Shown: positions 11,116-19,562 of the stretch, piece by piece | Layout: every line of letters begins with the position of its first letter | Position numbering within the stretch: the first letter of the stretch is position 1 | Assembly: GCF_004342605.1 (NCBI RefSeq) | Contig: NZ_SLZL01000006.1 | Span: forward strand, 1-64,000 | Reading direction: 5' to 3' | DNA from: Caulobacter sp. BK020 | Lineage (GTDB): Bacteria; Pseudomonadota; Alphaproteobacteria; Caulobacterales; Caulobacteraceae | DNA: 64,000 nt | Notes under the pieces: model-generated | What the model saw: only the letters and a program-made list of their open reading frames with translations | Told to the model about the DNA's origin: nothing | The model's database searches: none | Program-made: the position numbers and the translations under genes

Positions 11116-14019
11116 CTAGAACTCCTTCCGGACGGTCAGCCAGACCGACCGGGGGGCATTGCGCTTGAGCAGGTAGCCCGCCTCCGGCAGCTGGGCGACG
11201 ACGTCGTAGACCTGAACGTTGGTCGGAAGATTACTGCTGATCATCGGATCATAGGCTGAGACATACTGCGTATCGAACAGGTTGCGTACGTCGAGGGTGA
11301 TCTTGGTCTTGACCAGGCCTTCGTATTGCACCGAGACGTCCACATTGTCCTGCTTGGGCAGGAAGCGGTGGTCCAGCGCGTTGGTGTTGAGCTTGCGTTC
11401 GTCCATAAAACGGTGACGGACGTTGAAGCGAAAATCCTTGTACCGGTAGGAAACGGTGTTGCTGACCGTCCATTTTGGAGACCGGGCCAGGATCCCCGCA
11501 TCGACACGAAGGACATCGTCAGCCGCGCCCAGGCCGTTCGCACCGGTATTCAGCCAGTTATAGGCCGCCGTCGTCTTGCCGTTCAGATAGGTCACGGACG
11601 GAGACCACTCGAGATCCCTGGTAATCCGCCACTTCGCCCACGATTCAATCCCGCGGGTGAAGTACCTGTTGAAGTTCTCCGGCAGCAGATAGGTCGAGAC
11701 GTTGTCCGTGTCCACGGCCGTCGGATAGTCGTTCACCGCGAAGTTCTGGTAGAAGGCGGTGATCTGGCCGTTGAACTTCCGGTCACCGAATGTATAGGCC
11801 AGTTCGTGGCCCTTGATGAACGCCGTCGGCCCCAGCGGACGGACCAGCGTCGCCACGGTCGAATATCGGTTGATCACGCCCGCCGCCGGCTGCTTGGCGT
11901 CGGTATATCGATAGTAGATCTTGTGCTTGGCGTTGAAATTGTAGCCGGCCGACACGCTATAATCGACGACGCCCAACGCCCGGTCGGCGCGAATGACCTT
12001 CGCCGCTGTCTGGGTCATGTAGAGATTGTCGTAGACGGTCAGCGGATCGCCATCGAGCCCGCCGTTGGTCGGCGAAGCGGCGCCGGCGTTGCGCGTGTCC
12101 CAGGTCTCCGAATAGGTCTTGGCGTTGAAATGCTGGTACTTGATGCTGGCGTTGAGGTCCCAGTGCTTGCCGGGCGACCAGTTGAAGCCGGCGTAGGGCG
12201 AGACCTCCAAGATCTTGGCCCGCTGCGACACCGTGGTGAACAGACCGCTGCCGTATGAACCCCAGCCGCCGGCGTCGGTCAGCTGATAAGTCGTTCCCGA
12301 CGCCGTGACATATTTGACGTTCAGGTTCTGGACCTGCCCGTCGGCCCAGGCCGAGATGCCCAGGCCGTTGGCCCAGTTGTCGTTGGCCTGATGGGACCGC
12401 GCCACGTAGACGCCGAAGTTCAGGCCAACCGACTCGCCGTGGTAACTGGCGGTGAAGTTGCCCATGAAGTCCTTGGACCCGCGGTCGTTGTCCTCGGCCC
12501 GGGTCTGGAGCACCAGGTCCTGCGAGGCGCTCGCGACCGGCACGACCCCGGAATTGAAGCTTCCATTCGCGCTGGGGATGGTGGCCGTGACCAGGCCCCC
12601 GCGCATGTCGATGTCGCGATTGGGCAAGCTGTTAGCCACGATGCAGAGGCTGTTGGTCTGCCACGTGGTCGCCGCGACGCGTGGACAGGCCGCGCCGGTA
12701 CGGTAGTTGGTTCCCAGCTGCGAGCCGGCCACGTTGTTGGCGACCCTGGCGACCAGGGCGCCGGTCGCGTTGTAGAACTCATAGTAGCCCGGCGTGCGAT
12801 CGAGGTTGTTGATATTGAGGCCGAAGCGCTCGCGCGTCGCCGCCGCCGAGGCCAGCGAGGCCAGGCCCTGGGGCTTGTAGGACTGGCCTCGGTAGTCGGA
12901 CTTCTGGACGCGCAGTGCCCCCGTAAAGCCCCAGGCGCCATCCGTGTCGTGGCGCCAATTGAGCGAAATCGCATCCTGCTTGTAGCGATAGCCCGCCGAC
13001 GGATCGAGCGTGTGGCTGCCGGGCTTGAAGTAGTTGGGAACGGTCTGCCGGCCGCCGTTCATGAACAGGTTCACGTCTCGGCCGAAGCCCGGAATCTCCT
13101 GCGCGTCCTGATAGCCGTAGGTCGGCTGCTGGAAAGTCGTCAGCTCGGCGTTGGTATCGTCCAGGTGCTTGAGGATCACGTTGAAGGAGCCGGATCCGCC
13201 GGCGCCCTGGTATTCCTTGTAGAGGTTCACCTTGAACTGGCCGCCGTGGTTCAGGTCCCACCCGGGGTTCACCTGGCCGTTGGAGCGGCGATAGAAGCCG
13301 CTGACACCAATGCCAGCGTCACCGGCCTTGTTGACCCAGCCATACGCCCCGTCGACCTGCTTCCACGACAGGTGAAGGTCCTCGCCCTCAAAGCCCAGGC
13401 GGGTCTGAATGACCCCGCCCGGCCGGACCGCGCCGGTTATGTAGTTGAAGGTCGAGCCCACGGACGTCGTCACGCCGGTCGCCGACGACCCGCCGCGCAC
13501 CGACTCCACCCGGCTGGTCGAGATGTCGGCGCGGTAGAAGTAACCGTCCTGGAAGCCGCTGAACTTGAACGGCACGACAGGCAGCCCGTCTTCCAGGATG
13601 GTCGTCCAGAAGTAGCCGGACGTATTGGCGCCGGTGCCGATGGTCATCCCGCGCGTGAAGACCTCGTTGCGCGCCACGCCGTCGTTGGATTCGACCACGA
13701 CGCCGGGCATGTCGCGCAGCATGTCGTCGGCGCTGATCGGCGTGAACTTGGACATGTCGTCCTCGTTCAGCACCGAGAACGAGACATTGGCCTTCTTGGC
13801 CGCGGTTCCGGCCATGACGCCGGTGACGATCACCTGGTCGACGGTGCTGGTTTCGGCGTCATCCTGGGCAGGCTTCGCCGCCGCAGGCTTCGGCGCGGTC
13901 GCGGTCTGGGCGTACACGCCGTGCACCGAAAATGCGCTTGCGGCGGCGACAAGCGCCAGGACGATGTGAGAAACTTCCGTCGCGCGCACACGGCCGCGCA
14001 CAGGGTTTTGAACACCCAT
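11116..14019 (-). CDS. TonB-dependent outer-membrane receptor (carbohydrate locus)
   Basis: ATG 14019 is chosen because AGGGGAGGAAATA precedes it; a longer ORF begins upstream without a good site. The product has 967 residues. A signal peptide ends near VHGVYAQ (about 35-40) and a TonB-box-like segment reads VDQVIVTGV. The plug domain is about 60-190, with LRDMPGVVVES and RVESVRGGSSATGV. A large 22-strand-type barrel ends in an aromatic residue (VWLTVRKEF). Such receptors import scarce substrates across the outer membrane using TonB-ExbBD energy. With the lyase and oxygenase downstream, a uronate-oligosaccharide substrate is likely but not proven. Confidence 0.93.
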   Translation of the reverse strand: MGVQNPVRGRVRATEVSHIVLALVAAASAFSVHGVYAQTATAPKPAAAKPAQDDAETSTVDQVIVTGVMAGTAAKKANVSFSVLNEDDMSKFTPISADDMLRDMPGVVVESNDGVARNEVFTRGMTIGTGANTSGYFWTTILEDGLPVVPFKFSGFQDGYFYRADISTSRVESVRGGSSATGVTTSVGSTFNYITGAVRPGGVIQTRLGFEGEDLHLSWKQVDGAYGWVNKAGDAGIGVSGFYRRSNGQVNPGWDLNHGGQFKVNLYKEYQGAGGSGSFNVILKHLDDTNAELTTFQQPTYGYQDAQEIPGFGRDVNLFMNGGRQTVPNYFKPGSHTLDPSAGYRYKQDAISLNWRHDTDGAWGFTGALRVQKSDYRGQSYKPQGLASLASAAATRERFGLNINNLDRTPGYYEFYNATGALVARVANNVAGSQLGTNYRTGAACPRVAATTWQTNSLCIVANSLPNRDIDMRGGLVTATIPSANGSFNSGVVPVASASQDLVLQTRAEDNDRGSKDFMGNFTASYHGESVGLNFGVYVARSHQANDNWANGLGISAWADGQVQNLNVKYVTASGTTYQLTDAGGWGSYGSGLFTTVSQRAKILEVSPYAGFNWSPGKHWDLNASIKYQHFNAKTYSETWDTRNAGAASPTNGGLDGDPLTVYDNLYMTQTAAKVIRADRALGVVDYSVSAGYNFNAKHKIYYRYTDAKQPAAGVINRYSTVATLVRPLGPTAFIKGHELAYTFGDRKFNGQITAFYQNFAVNDYPTAVDTDNVSTYLLPENFNRYFTRGIESWAKWRITRDLEWSPSVTYLNGKTTAAYNWLNTGANGLGAADDVLRVDAGILARSPKWTVSNTVSYRYKDFRFNVRHRFMDERKLNTNALDHRFLPKQDNVDVSVQYEGLVKTKITLDVRNLFDTQYVSAYDPMISSNLPTNVQVYDVVAQLPEAGYLLKRNAPRSVWLTVRKEF

Positions 14020-14129
14020 TATTTCCTCCCCTTTGGACTTTCGCCGACTCGCTTTGACGTGAGTTCGGACGTCGCTCGGCCGATCGCGGGTCGAAACCGC
14101 AGGCGCCACCTGCGCTTCGATCAACCGTT

Positions 14130-14143
14130 TGTTATCGATATCA
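14130..14143. promoter_or_regulatory. Operator-like palindrome TGTTATCGATATCA before the TonB receptor
   Basis: This site differs by one base from the perfect palindrome in front of the lyase gene, and both share TATCGATATCAAT. It lies 111 bases upstream of the receptor start, consistent with a shared LacI-type repressor. Confidence 0.55.
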
Positions 14144-14144
14144 A

Positions 14145-14640
14145 TGACAATCAGAAGCTGTCAATGAGTTTCGCCGAGCCCACATCTCCATCACTCTTCA
14201 CGGATAAGGATCTGGTTTCGGGAACGCCAGGATCATATGGCGCAAAGCGCGGTCGCCTTCTGGCGACCGAACCCTGTTCACGATATCAGACAGATCGCGG
14301 GCGCTCCTGAAACTAGGAGGCGTTTCATGAGGCTGGCGAGCGGACGCGTCCCTATTCCCAGGGTCGCGGTGTACGGTCCGCCCCCTTTGCCGTCAGGCCG
14401 GCCCGGATCGAAGTTCCAGGCTAGGCGACGTCGTGAAGCGGCGAGGAATCACGCCGATCTCAGCCGTTCAGAATGTTCTCAAACAGTCTCCTTGGGGCTC
14501 GACTTGCACGAGGGCGAACAGGCCTCACCTTCGACGCCACGAAAAGCAGCGCGAGTTGCGTTTCAAAACGGCGCCCGGCGTCTTGGCGTGCACGCAATCC
14601 CACCCTGAATTGACGCAGTCCTGGTTGCGGATCTTTCTGC
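14145..14640. other. Non-coding stretch between divergent TonB receptor genes
   Basis: About 500 bases show no convincing gene. Short open frames exist but have no recognisable product. Two small hairpins were seen: GTCGCC-TTCT-GGCGAC near 14249-14264 and an imperfect CGCTCCTG/AGGAGGCG near 14300-14320. A TTGACG hexamer at 14610-14615 could be the -35 of the promoter for the following riboswitch, but no convincing -10 pairs with it. Confidence 0.5.
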
Positions 14641-14648
14641 AAGGGCTC

Positions 14649-14830
14649 TCGCGGGAGAGATCGGGCCTAGCCCGGCGCTGAAGGCGAAACCGCCCCGGAA
14701 ACGCTCAAGCAGAAGGACCGCGACAGCCTCGAAACGCTGGAAAGCAGGGTGCGTCTGCGTGCGCCCTCGCCGAAGGAGCAAGGCGACCCGCCGACGTGTC
14801 GCTGAATCTCTCAGGCGCCAAGGACAGCGG
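14649..14830 (+). ncRNA. Tandem glycine riboswitch (two aptamers)
   Basis: Aptamer 1 spans about 14650-14722 and aptamer 2 about 14735-14829. Aptamer 1 has GCGGGAGAG, GGCGCTGAAGGCGAAACC, CCGGAAACGCTCAAGC and AAGGACCGCG; closing helix CGCG 14650-14653 pairs with 14719-14722. Aptamer 2 has CTGGAAAGCAGGG, CGCCGAAGGAGCAAGG, GAATCTCTCAGGCGCC and AAGGACAGCG; closing helix CGCTG 14735-14739 pairs with CAGCG 14825-14829. Order and spacing match the two-aptamer glycine riboswitch (RF00504 class), which usually controls glycine cleavage (gcvT) genes. Each aptamer has a mismatch in its second helix (CGCTC facing GAGAG; GAAAG facing CTCTC), so binding may be weakened. Downstream on the same strand lie a TonB receptor and a dipeptidase. 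Confidence 0.85.
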
Positions 14831-14848
14831 GGGTGCGGAAGGCGGGTC

Positions 14849-14890
14849 ATGACGGCCCGTCACGACACCTCTTGGCTGCCGATGACCTGA
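14849..14890 (+). CDS. 13-codon open frame right after the riboswitch (remnant or leader)
   Basis: ATG 14849 follows GGAAGGCGGG at ideal ribosome-binding distance, 19 bases after aptamer 2. It encodes only MTARHDTSWLPMT. This is where the regulated gene of a glycine riboswitch would begin. A neighbouring frame reads DDLKSTTALLLEAFSAQ and then dissolves into AT-rich sequence. That is faintly like a GcvT N-terminus, but I cannot confirm the resemblance. It may be the scar of a deleted gene or a leader peptide. Confidence 0.3.
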   Translation: MTARHDTSWLPMT

Positions 14891-14929
14891 AATCTACCAC
14901 CGCGCTCCTCCTCGAAGCTTTTTCCGCCC

Positions 14930-15070
14930 AGCACGATTTCCATTACGGTTTTCGTGAGATACCTATTTGTCTCGTAAATATAGATTATATCCTGTGTTTA
15001 TAATTTATACATGAACGCACAACACTTGAACTTAGTTTTATATTGCGGACACGAGAAGCTTTTCTGAATT
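14930..15070 (+). promoter_or_regulatory. AT-rich stretch with TATAAT before the second TonB receptor
   Basis: This is unusually AT-rich for this GC-rich genome. It contains a perfect TATAAT at 14999-15004, without a good -35 at 16-18 bases. An imperfect inverted repeat (GTGAGA...TCTCGT) lies at 14955-14975. It probably contains the receptor promoter. If so, the riboswitch upstream may not be part of the receptor transcript. Confidence 0.4.
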
Positions 15071-15099
15071 TACTGCGATAGATAGACCGCCGAGCTTAA

Positions 15100-15120
15100 C
15101 CCCAGTCAAAAAGATTGGGG
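15100..15120 (+). promoter_or_regulatory. Hairpin covering the ribosome binding site of the TonB receptor
   Basis: CCCCAGTC (15100-15107), loop AAAAA, GATTGGGG (15113-15120) form an 8-pair stem with one G-U pair. The right arm contains the GGGGA that would serve as ribosome binding site for ATG 15127. Folding would hide it, so translation could be controlled here by an RNA-binding factor or by alternative pairing. Confidence 0.55.
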
Positions 15121-15126
15121 ATCGTC

Positions 15127-17517
15127 ATGACGAACACACGCCTTTCGCCGGCCTCGCGCCACTTCCGGGCCCTGTTGCTGGCCGCCTCGGTCCTAGGCGG
15201 CGCGACGCCCGCCCTGGCCCAGGAGGCCGACAAGGCCTCGACGGTGGACGAACTGGTCGTCACCGGGGCCCGGGTGTCCGAGGCCAGCGTCGCCATCGGC
15301 ACCGACCATGCCACCGCCACGGTGTCGATCACCCGCGAGGCCCTGCTGTCGGCCCCGGCCGGCGTCACCGGCCTGAAGATGCTGGAGTCCCTGCCCGGCT
15401 TCAACGTCCAGGCCAACGACGCCCTGGGCATGTACGAGTTCGGCAACTCGGTCTCGGTGCGGGCCTTCAACTTCCAGCAGATCGGCTTCCTGCTCGACAA
15501 CATCCCGATGGGCCGCAGCGACCAGTTCGGCGGCAGTCCGATCTATCGCTATGTCGACAACGAGAACCTGCTGCGGGTGACGGCCTCGGCCGGGGCCGGC
15601 GACGTCGCCCTGCCCAGCTACGCCTCGCTGGGCCCGATCGTCGACTACTTCACCCAGAAGCCTTCCGAGACGGCCGGCGGCTCGGCCAGCTTCACGCTTG
15701 GCAGCGACGCGCTCAAGCGCGGCTTCCTGCGCCTGGAGTCTGGCAAGGTCGGCCCGCTGTCGGGCTATGTCAGCGGCTCGTGGATCAAGGGCGACCTGTG
15801 GCGCGGCCCGGGCACGATCGACCGCAAGCATTATGAAGGCAAGCTGCGCTACGACCTGCCCAACGGCGGCGACCTCAGTTTCCAGACCGTCCACAACGAC
15901 TATTACGACTACGATAGCCCCTCGATCACCAAGGCGCAGTACGCCGGCACGGCGGGCGACATCTTCGGGCGGAAGGGGCGCAGCTTCGCCTATCTGGGCG
16001 CGGTGCCGCTGTCCGTGCCGCTCGGCACGCCGGTGATCGTTCCGACCGCCAGCCTGCCGCAGACCGTGGCGGGGATCGTCTACTCCAACCCCAACTACGC
16101 CAACTACTACAAGTTCGCGGTCAACAAGCGGAAGGACCACCTCTACGGCCTGACCCTGAACACGCCGGTCACCGAGGCGATCGACCTGACCACGACCGCC
16201 TACTACGAGGACAAGGGCGGCTATGGCGTCTCGCCGGAAGACTATGCGACCTCCAAGGGCAATTACGACGCCGAGGTGGCCGCCGGCCTGACGGGACTGA
16301 CCGCGCCCAAAGGCTTGCAATATGGCCGCTCGGGCATCGACGGCACGCGCAAGGGGATCACGGCCAAGGCCAGCTGGAAGTTCGCCTTCAACAAGCTGGA
16401 GGCCGGCGTTTGGCTTGAGAAGGACGACTACCACCGCACCCAGGCGCGCTACAACACCGTCAATGGCGACCCCGACGGCGCGCCGTTGCTGAACGAGCCG
16501 GTCCACCTGCAGCGTGACTATGTCTCGACCCGCGACACGACCCAGTTTTTCCTGAAGGACACCCTCAGCCTGCTGGACGAGAATCTAAAGCTCGAACTGG
16601 GCTTCAAGACGCTGGACGTCGATTACAACATCCATGGCAAGCGCCAGATCGCCGATTATCGGACCGGCCGGACGCCGTCGATCGACGCCAATTGGAAGGA
16701 TGACTTCCTGCCCCAGGTCGGCCTGGTCTACAGCGTTAATCCGCGCGATCAGGTGTTCGCGTCCTATTCCGAGAACATGGCCCTGCCCCGTGGCGCCGAC
16801 GACATATTCTCGGCCGCCAGCCCCAGCGCGCCGGGCCCCAAGCCCGAGACATCGACCAATCTGGAACTGGGCTACCGGGCCAATCGCTCGACCTTCAACG
16901 CCTCGTTCGTGGTCTACAAGACGGAGTTCAAGAACCGCCTGCAGCAGTTCAACGCCGTGGTTCCCGGCAGCCCCACCCTGGAGAGCTTCTACCAGAACGT
17001 CGGGGCGGTGAAGGCGTCGGGCGCCGAGTTCAGCGGCCAATGGAAACCCGACCTGCTGGGCGGCAAGATCTATTTCAACGCCAACCTCTCCTACAACAAG
17101 TCCAAGTTCCAGGACGACGTCCTGAACTACCGGTCCAGCGCCACGGCCGCGCCCATCACCCTGCCGACCAAGGGCAAGGTCGTGCCCGACTTCCCCGAAT
17201 GGCTGTTCCAGGGGGGGGTGACGGTCGAGCCGACCGACGGGGTGGTGTTCAACGTCTCGGCCCGCCACATCGACGACCGCTACACCAACTTCCTCAACAG
17301 CGAGACCGCCAAGGGCTATACGATCGTCAACGCCTATCTCGACCTGGGCGACGGGTTCGGAGCCGGGCCGTTCGAACAGATCAAGGCTCGGGTTAATGTC
17401 GACAACATCTTCGACAAGGACTATCTGGGCACGATCAGCACCACGGTGACTACCCCGGCCAGCTTCCGGCCCGGCTCGCACCGGACGATCCAGTTCACCC
17501 TCTCCGCCGACTTCTAG
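15127..17517 (+). CDS. TonB-dependent outer-membrane receptor
   Basis: The 796-residue receptor starts at ATG 15127 (GGGGA upstream); a TTG 12 bases earlier is less likely. A signal peptide ends near TPALAQ. A TonB-box-like VDELVVTGA comes next, then a plug domain (about 45-170) with LKMLESLPGFNVQ and SVRAFNFQQIGFLLDNIPMG. The beta-barrel ends in TIQFTLSADF with a terminal Phe. The M19 dipeptidase begins 56 bases downstream on the same strand. The pair could import and hydrolyse a small peptide or peptide-containing compound; that is an inference. Upstream lie an RBS hairpin, an AT-rich promoter region and a tandem glycine riboswitch. Confidence 0.92.
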   Translation: MTNTRLSPASRHFRALLLAASVLGGATPALAQEADKASTVDELVVTGARVSEASVAIGTDHATATVSITREALLSAPAGVTGLKMLESLPGFNVQANDALGMYEFGNSVSVRAFNFQQIGFLLDNIPMGRSDQFGGSPIYRYVDNENLLRVTASAGAGDVALPSYASLGPIVDYFTQKPSETAGGSASFTLGSDALKRGFLRLESGKVGPLSGYVSGSWIKGDLWRGPGTIDRKHYEGKLRYDLPNGGDLSFQTVHNDYYDYDSPSITKAQYAGTAGDIFGRKGRSFAYLGAVPLSVPLGTPVIVPTASLPQTVAGIVYSNPNYANYYKFAVNKRKDHLYGLTLNTPVTEAIDLTTTAYYEDKGGYGVSPEDYATSKGNYDAEVAAGLTGLTAPKGLQYGRSGIDGTRKGITAKASWKFAFNKLEAGVWLEKDDYHRTQARYNTVNGDPDGAPLLNEPVHLQRDYVSTRDTTQFFLKDTLSLLDENLKLELGFKTLDVDYNIHGKRQIADYRTGRTPSIDANWKDDFLPQVGLVYSVNPRDQVFASYSENMALPRGADDIFSAASPSAPGPKPETSTNLELGYRANRSTFNASFVVYKTEFKNRLQQFNAVVPGSPTLESFYQNVGAVKASGAEFSGQWKPDLLGGKIYFNANLSYNKSKFQDDVLNYRSSATAAPITLPTKGKVVPDFPEWLFQGGVTVEPTDGVVFNVSARHIDDRYTNFLNSETAKGYTIVNAYLDLGDGFGAGPFEQIKARVNVDNIFDKDYLGTISTTVTTPASFRPGSHRTIQFTLSADF

Positions 17518-17573
17518 GTCCACGTTCCGGCCGCTTCCGAAAGGGAGGGGCCGGACTGCGTTCGAGTGCATCC

Positions 17574-18791
17574 ATGACCCGATCCATCCTGCTGGCCGCC
17601 GTCTCGGCCTTCGCCCTCGCCTCCTCGGCCCATGCCGCCGAAACCGCCGCCTCGGCCCGCGCCATCCACGAGGGCCTGCTGACCCTCGACACCCACCTGG
17701 ACACCCCGGCCAACTTCGGCCGCCCCGGCTGGGACATCCTGGACCGCCACGACGCGGCCAAGGACGGCTCGCAGATCGACTATCCGCGCATGGTCGAGGG
17801 CGGGCTGGATGGCGGCTTCTTCGCCATCTACACGCCTCAAGGTCCACGCACGCCAGAGGCGACCCGCGCCGCCCGCGACGCGGCCCTGATCCGCGGGGTC
17901 GAGATCCGCGAGATGGTCGCCAAGCACGGCGACAAGTTCGCCCTGGCGCTGAAGGCCGATGACGCCGCGGCGATCGCCGCCCAGGGCAAGCGCGTCGTGT
18001 TCATGAGCATCGAGAACAGCTATCCGATCGACGGCGACGTCACCCTGCTGTCCAGCTTCTACGCGATGGGGGTGCGGATCTCGGGCCTAGCCCACTTCAA
18101 GAACAACGACATGGCCGACAGCTCGACCGACAAGCCCGAGTGGCGCGGCCTGTCGCCGCTGGGAAAACAGTTCGTGGCCGAGGCCAACCGGCTGGGCGTG
18201 GTGCTGGACGGCTCGCACTCGTCGGACGATGTGCTGGACCAGTTGATCGCCCTGTCGAAGACCCCGGTGATCCTGACCCATTCGGGCTGCAAGGCGGTGT
18301 TCGACCATCCCCGCAACATCGACGACACGAGGCTCAAGGCCCTGGCCGACAGCGGCGGGGTGATCCAGGTCGACGCCTATTCCAGCTACCTGATCGATAC
18401 GCCCAAGAACCCGGATCGCGAGGCCGCCATGGCCGCCCTTATGGCCAAGGTCGGCGCGCGGTCGAAGATGAGCGAGACGGACCGCGCCGCCTTCATGGCC
18501 GAGCGCAACGCCATCGACGCCAAGTGGCCGGTCCGGAAGGCGACCTTCGACGACTTCATGAACCACCTGAACCACGCCCTGAAGGTGGCCGGGGTCGATC
18601 ACGTGGGCGTCGGCATCGACTTCGACGGCGGCGGCGGCGTCACCGGCCTGGAGGACGCTTCGGACTATTGGAAGATCTCCCAGGCCCTGCTGGCCGAGGG
18701 CTACACCAAGGCCGACCTGGAGAAGATCTGGAGCGGCAACGTCCTGCGCCTGTTGCGCGCGGCCGAGGCGGCCAAGGCGCCGGCGGGGTGA
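17574..18791 (+). CDS. Membrane dipeptidase, peptidase family M19
   Basis: The 405-residue protein has a signal peptide (cut near ASSAHA), so it acts in the periplasm or is membrane-attached. Family M19 hallmarks are present: the HxD zinc pair in LTLDTHLDTP (about 40), Glu in VFMSIENSYP (about 145), His in VVLDGSHSSDD and ILTHSGCKAV, and Asp in VGVGIDFDGGGG. M19 enzymes hydrolyse dipeptides, often with a D- or dehydro-residue. It directly follows a TonB receptor and probably processes what the receptor imports. The 56-base gap holds a GGCCGG-type inverted repeat. Confidence 0.92.
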   Translation: MTRSILLAAVSAFALASSAHAAETAASARAIHEGLLTLDTHLDTPANFGRPGWDILDRHDAAKDGSQIDYPRMVEGGLDGGFFAIYTPQGPRTPEATRAARDAALIRGVEIREMVAKHGDKFALALKADDAAAIAAQGKRVVFMSIENSYPIDGDVTLLSSFYAMGVRISGLAHFKNNDMADSSTDKPEWRGLSPLGKQFVAEANRLGVVLDGSHSSDDVLDQLIALSKTPVILTHSGCKAVFDHPRNIDDTRLKALADSGGVIQVDAYSSYLIDTPKNPDREAAMAALMAKVGARSKMSETDRAAFMAERNAIDAKWPVRKATFDDFMNHLNHALKVAGVDHVGVGIDFDGGGGVTGLEDASDYWKISQALLAEGYTKADLEKIWSGNVLRLLRAAEAAKAPAG

Positions 18792-18801
18792 TGCGGGCGG
18801 G

Positions 18802-19446
18802 TCAGGCCCTCGCCTGTTCCCGCCAGGCCTTGGCGGCGGCCAAGATCGCGACCAGTCCCGCCGCCGCCCACAGCGCCATGACGCCGACCCACAGATAGGC
18901 CGCCGCGCCCAGGGCCCCGCCAAGGCTCAGGCCGGCCCACAGCAGGGCGTAGGGACCCCACGCCCAGCGGTCGCCGCCGGTCAGGGCCGTGGCGATCCGC
19001 TGGCCGGCCTTGACCAGGGCACCGGTCATGTAGGTCAGCCCCACCCCGACGTCGCCGTTGCGCTGGAACACCGCGTTCTCCGCGCCCATGGCCAGGACCA
19101 TGGCGGCCACGCCCGCCGCGTCGAAACCGGCCGAGATCAGAGCGGCCGCCGCCGTCAGCAACGTGGCCTCCAGCGCCAGGATCACCGAACGCCGGCCCTC
19201 GCCCACCTGACGAGCCACCAGTGCGCCCGTCACCACGCCGGCGACGAACAGGCCGATCAGGGTCAAGGCTGTGCGAACCATCGACCAGTGGCCGGTGGCG
19301 ATCCCCACGCCCAGCCGCGTGGAGTTGCCGCTCATGAACGAGACGAAGAACCCGCCCAGCTTGAGGAAGCCGATGGCGTCGACATAGCCGGCCACGCCCG
19401 ACAGCCCGGCCGCCAGGGCAACGTCGCGGCGGCGGTAGTCCTTCAT
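18802..19446 (-). CDS. DUF1275 (YoaK-like) membrane protein
   Basis: The 214-residue protein has about six hydrophobic segments. ATG 19446 is preceded by CAGGAG. The start region GLSGVAGYVDAIGFLKLGGFFVSFMSGNSTRLG is characteristic of the DUF1275 family, whose role is unknown. It converges with the dipeptidase gene (10 bases apart). Confidence 0.85.
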   Translation of the reverse strand: MKDYRRRDVALAAGLSGVAGYVDAIGFLKLGGFFVSFMSGNSTRLGVGIATGHWSMVRTALTLIGLFVAGVVTGALVARQVGEGRRSVILALEATLLTAAAALISAGFDAAGVAAMVLAMGAENAVFQRNGDVGVGLTYMTGALVKAGQRIATALTGGDRWAWGPYALLWAGLSLGGALGAAAYLWVGVMALWAAAGLVAILAAAKAWREQARA

Positions 19447-19504
19447 ATGCTCCTGCCCCGCTTCGACATGGAGATCATCGTCACCGATCCGGGGCGGTCT
19501 TCGC

Positions 19505-19537
19505 AAACAAAAAGGCCGGCGGATCGCTCCGCCGGCC
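19505..19537 (-). terminator. Rho-independent terminator of ndk
   Basis: Stem GGCCGGCGGA/TCCGCCGGCC (19514-19523 with 19528-19537), loop of 4, then TTTTTGTTT on the minus strand. It lies 25 bases past the ndk stop. Confidence 0.88.
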
Positions 19538-19562
19538 CCTTGCGATCGGTAAGGCGGAAGCC

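Noticed and set aside
12391..14310. Long plus-strand open frame of 639 codons opposite the TonB receptor
   Set aside because: It is antisense to a clear receptor gene and its translation is Arg/Gly/Val-rich without any domain; an effect of high GC.
14237..14608. 123-codon plus-strand frame in the region before the riboswitch
   Set aside because: Composition is not protein-like, there is no homology cue, and only weak start context.
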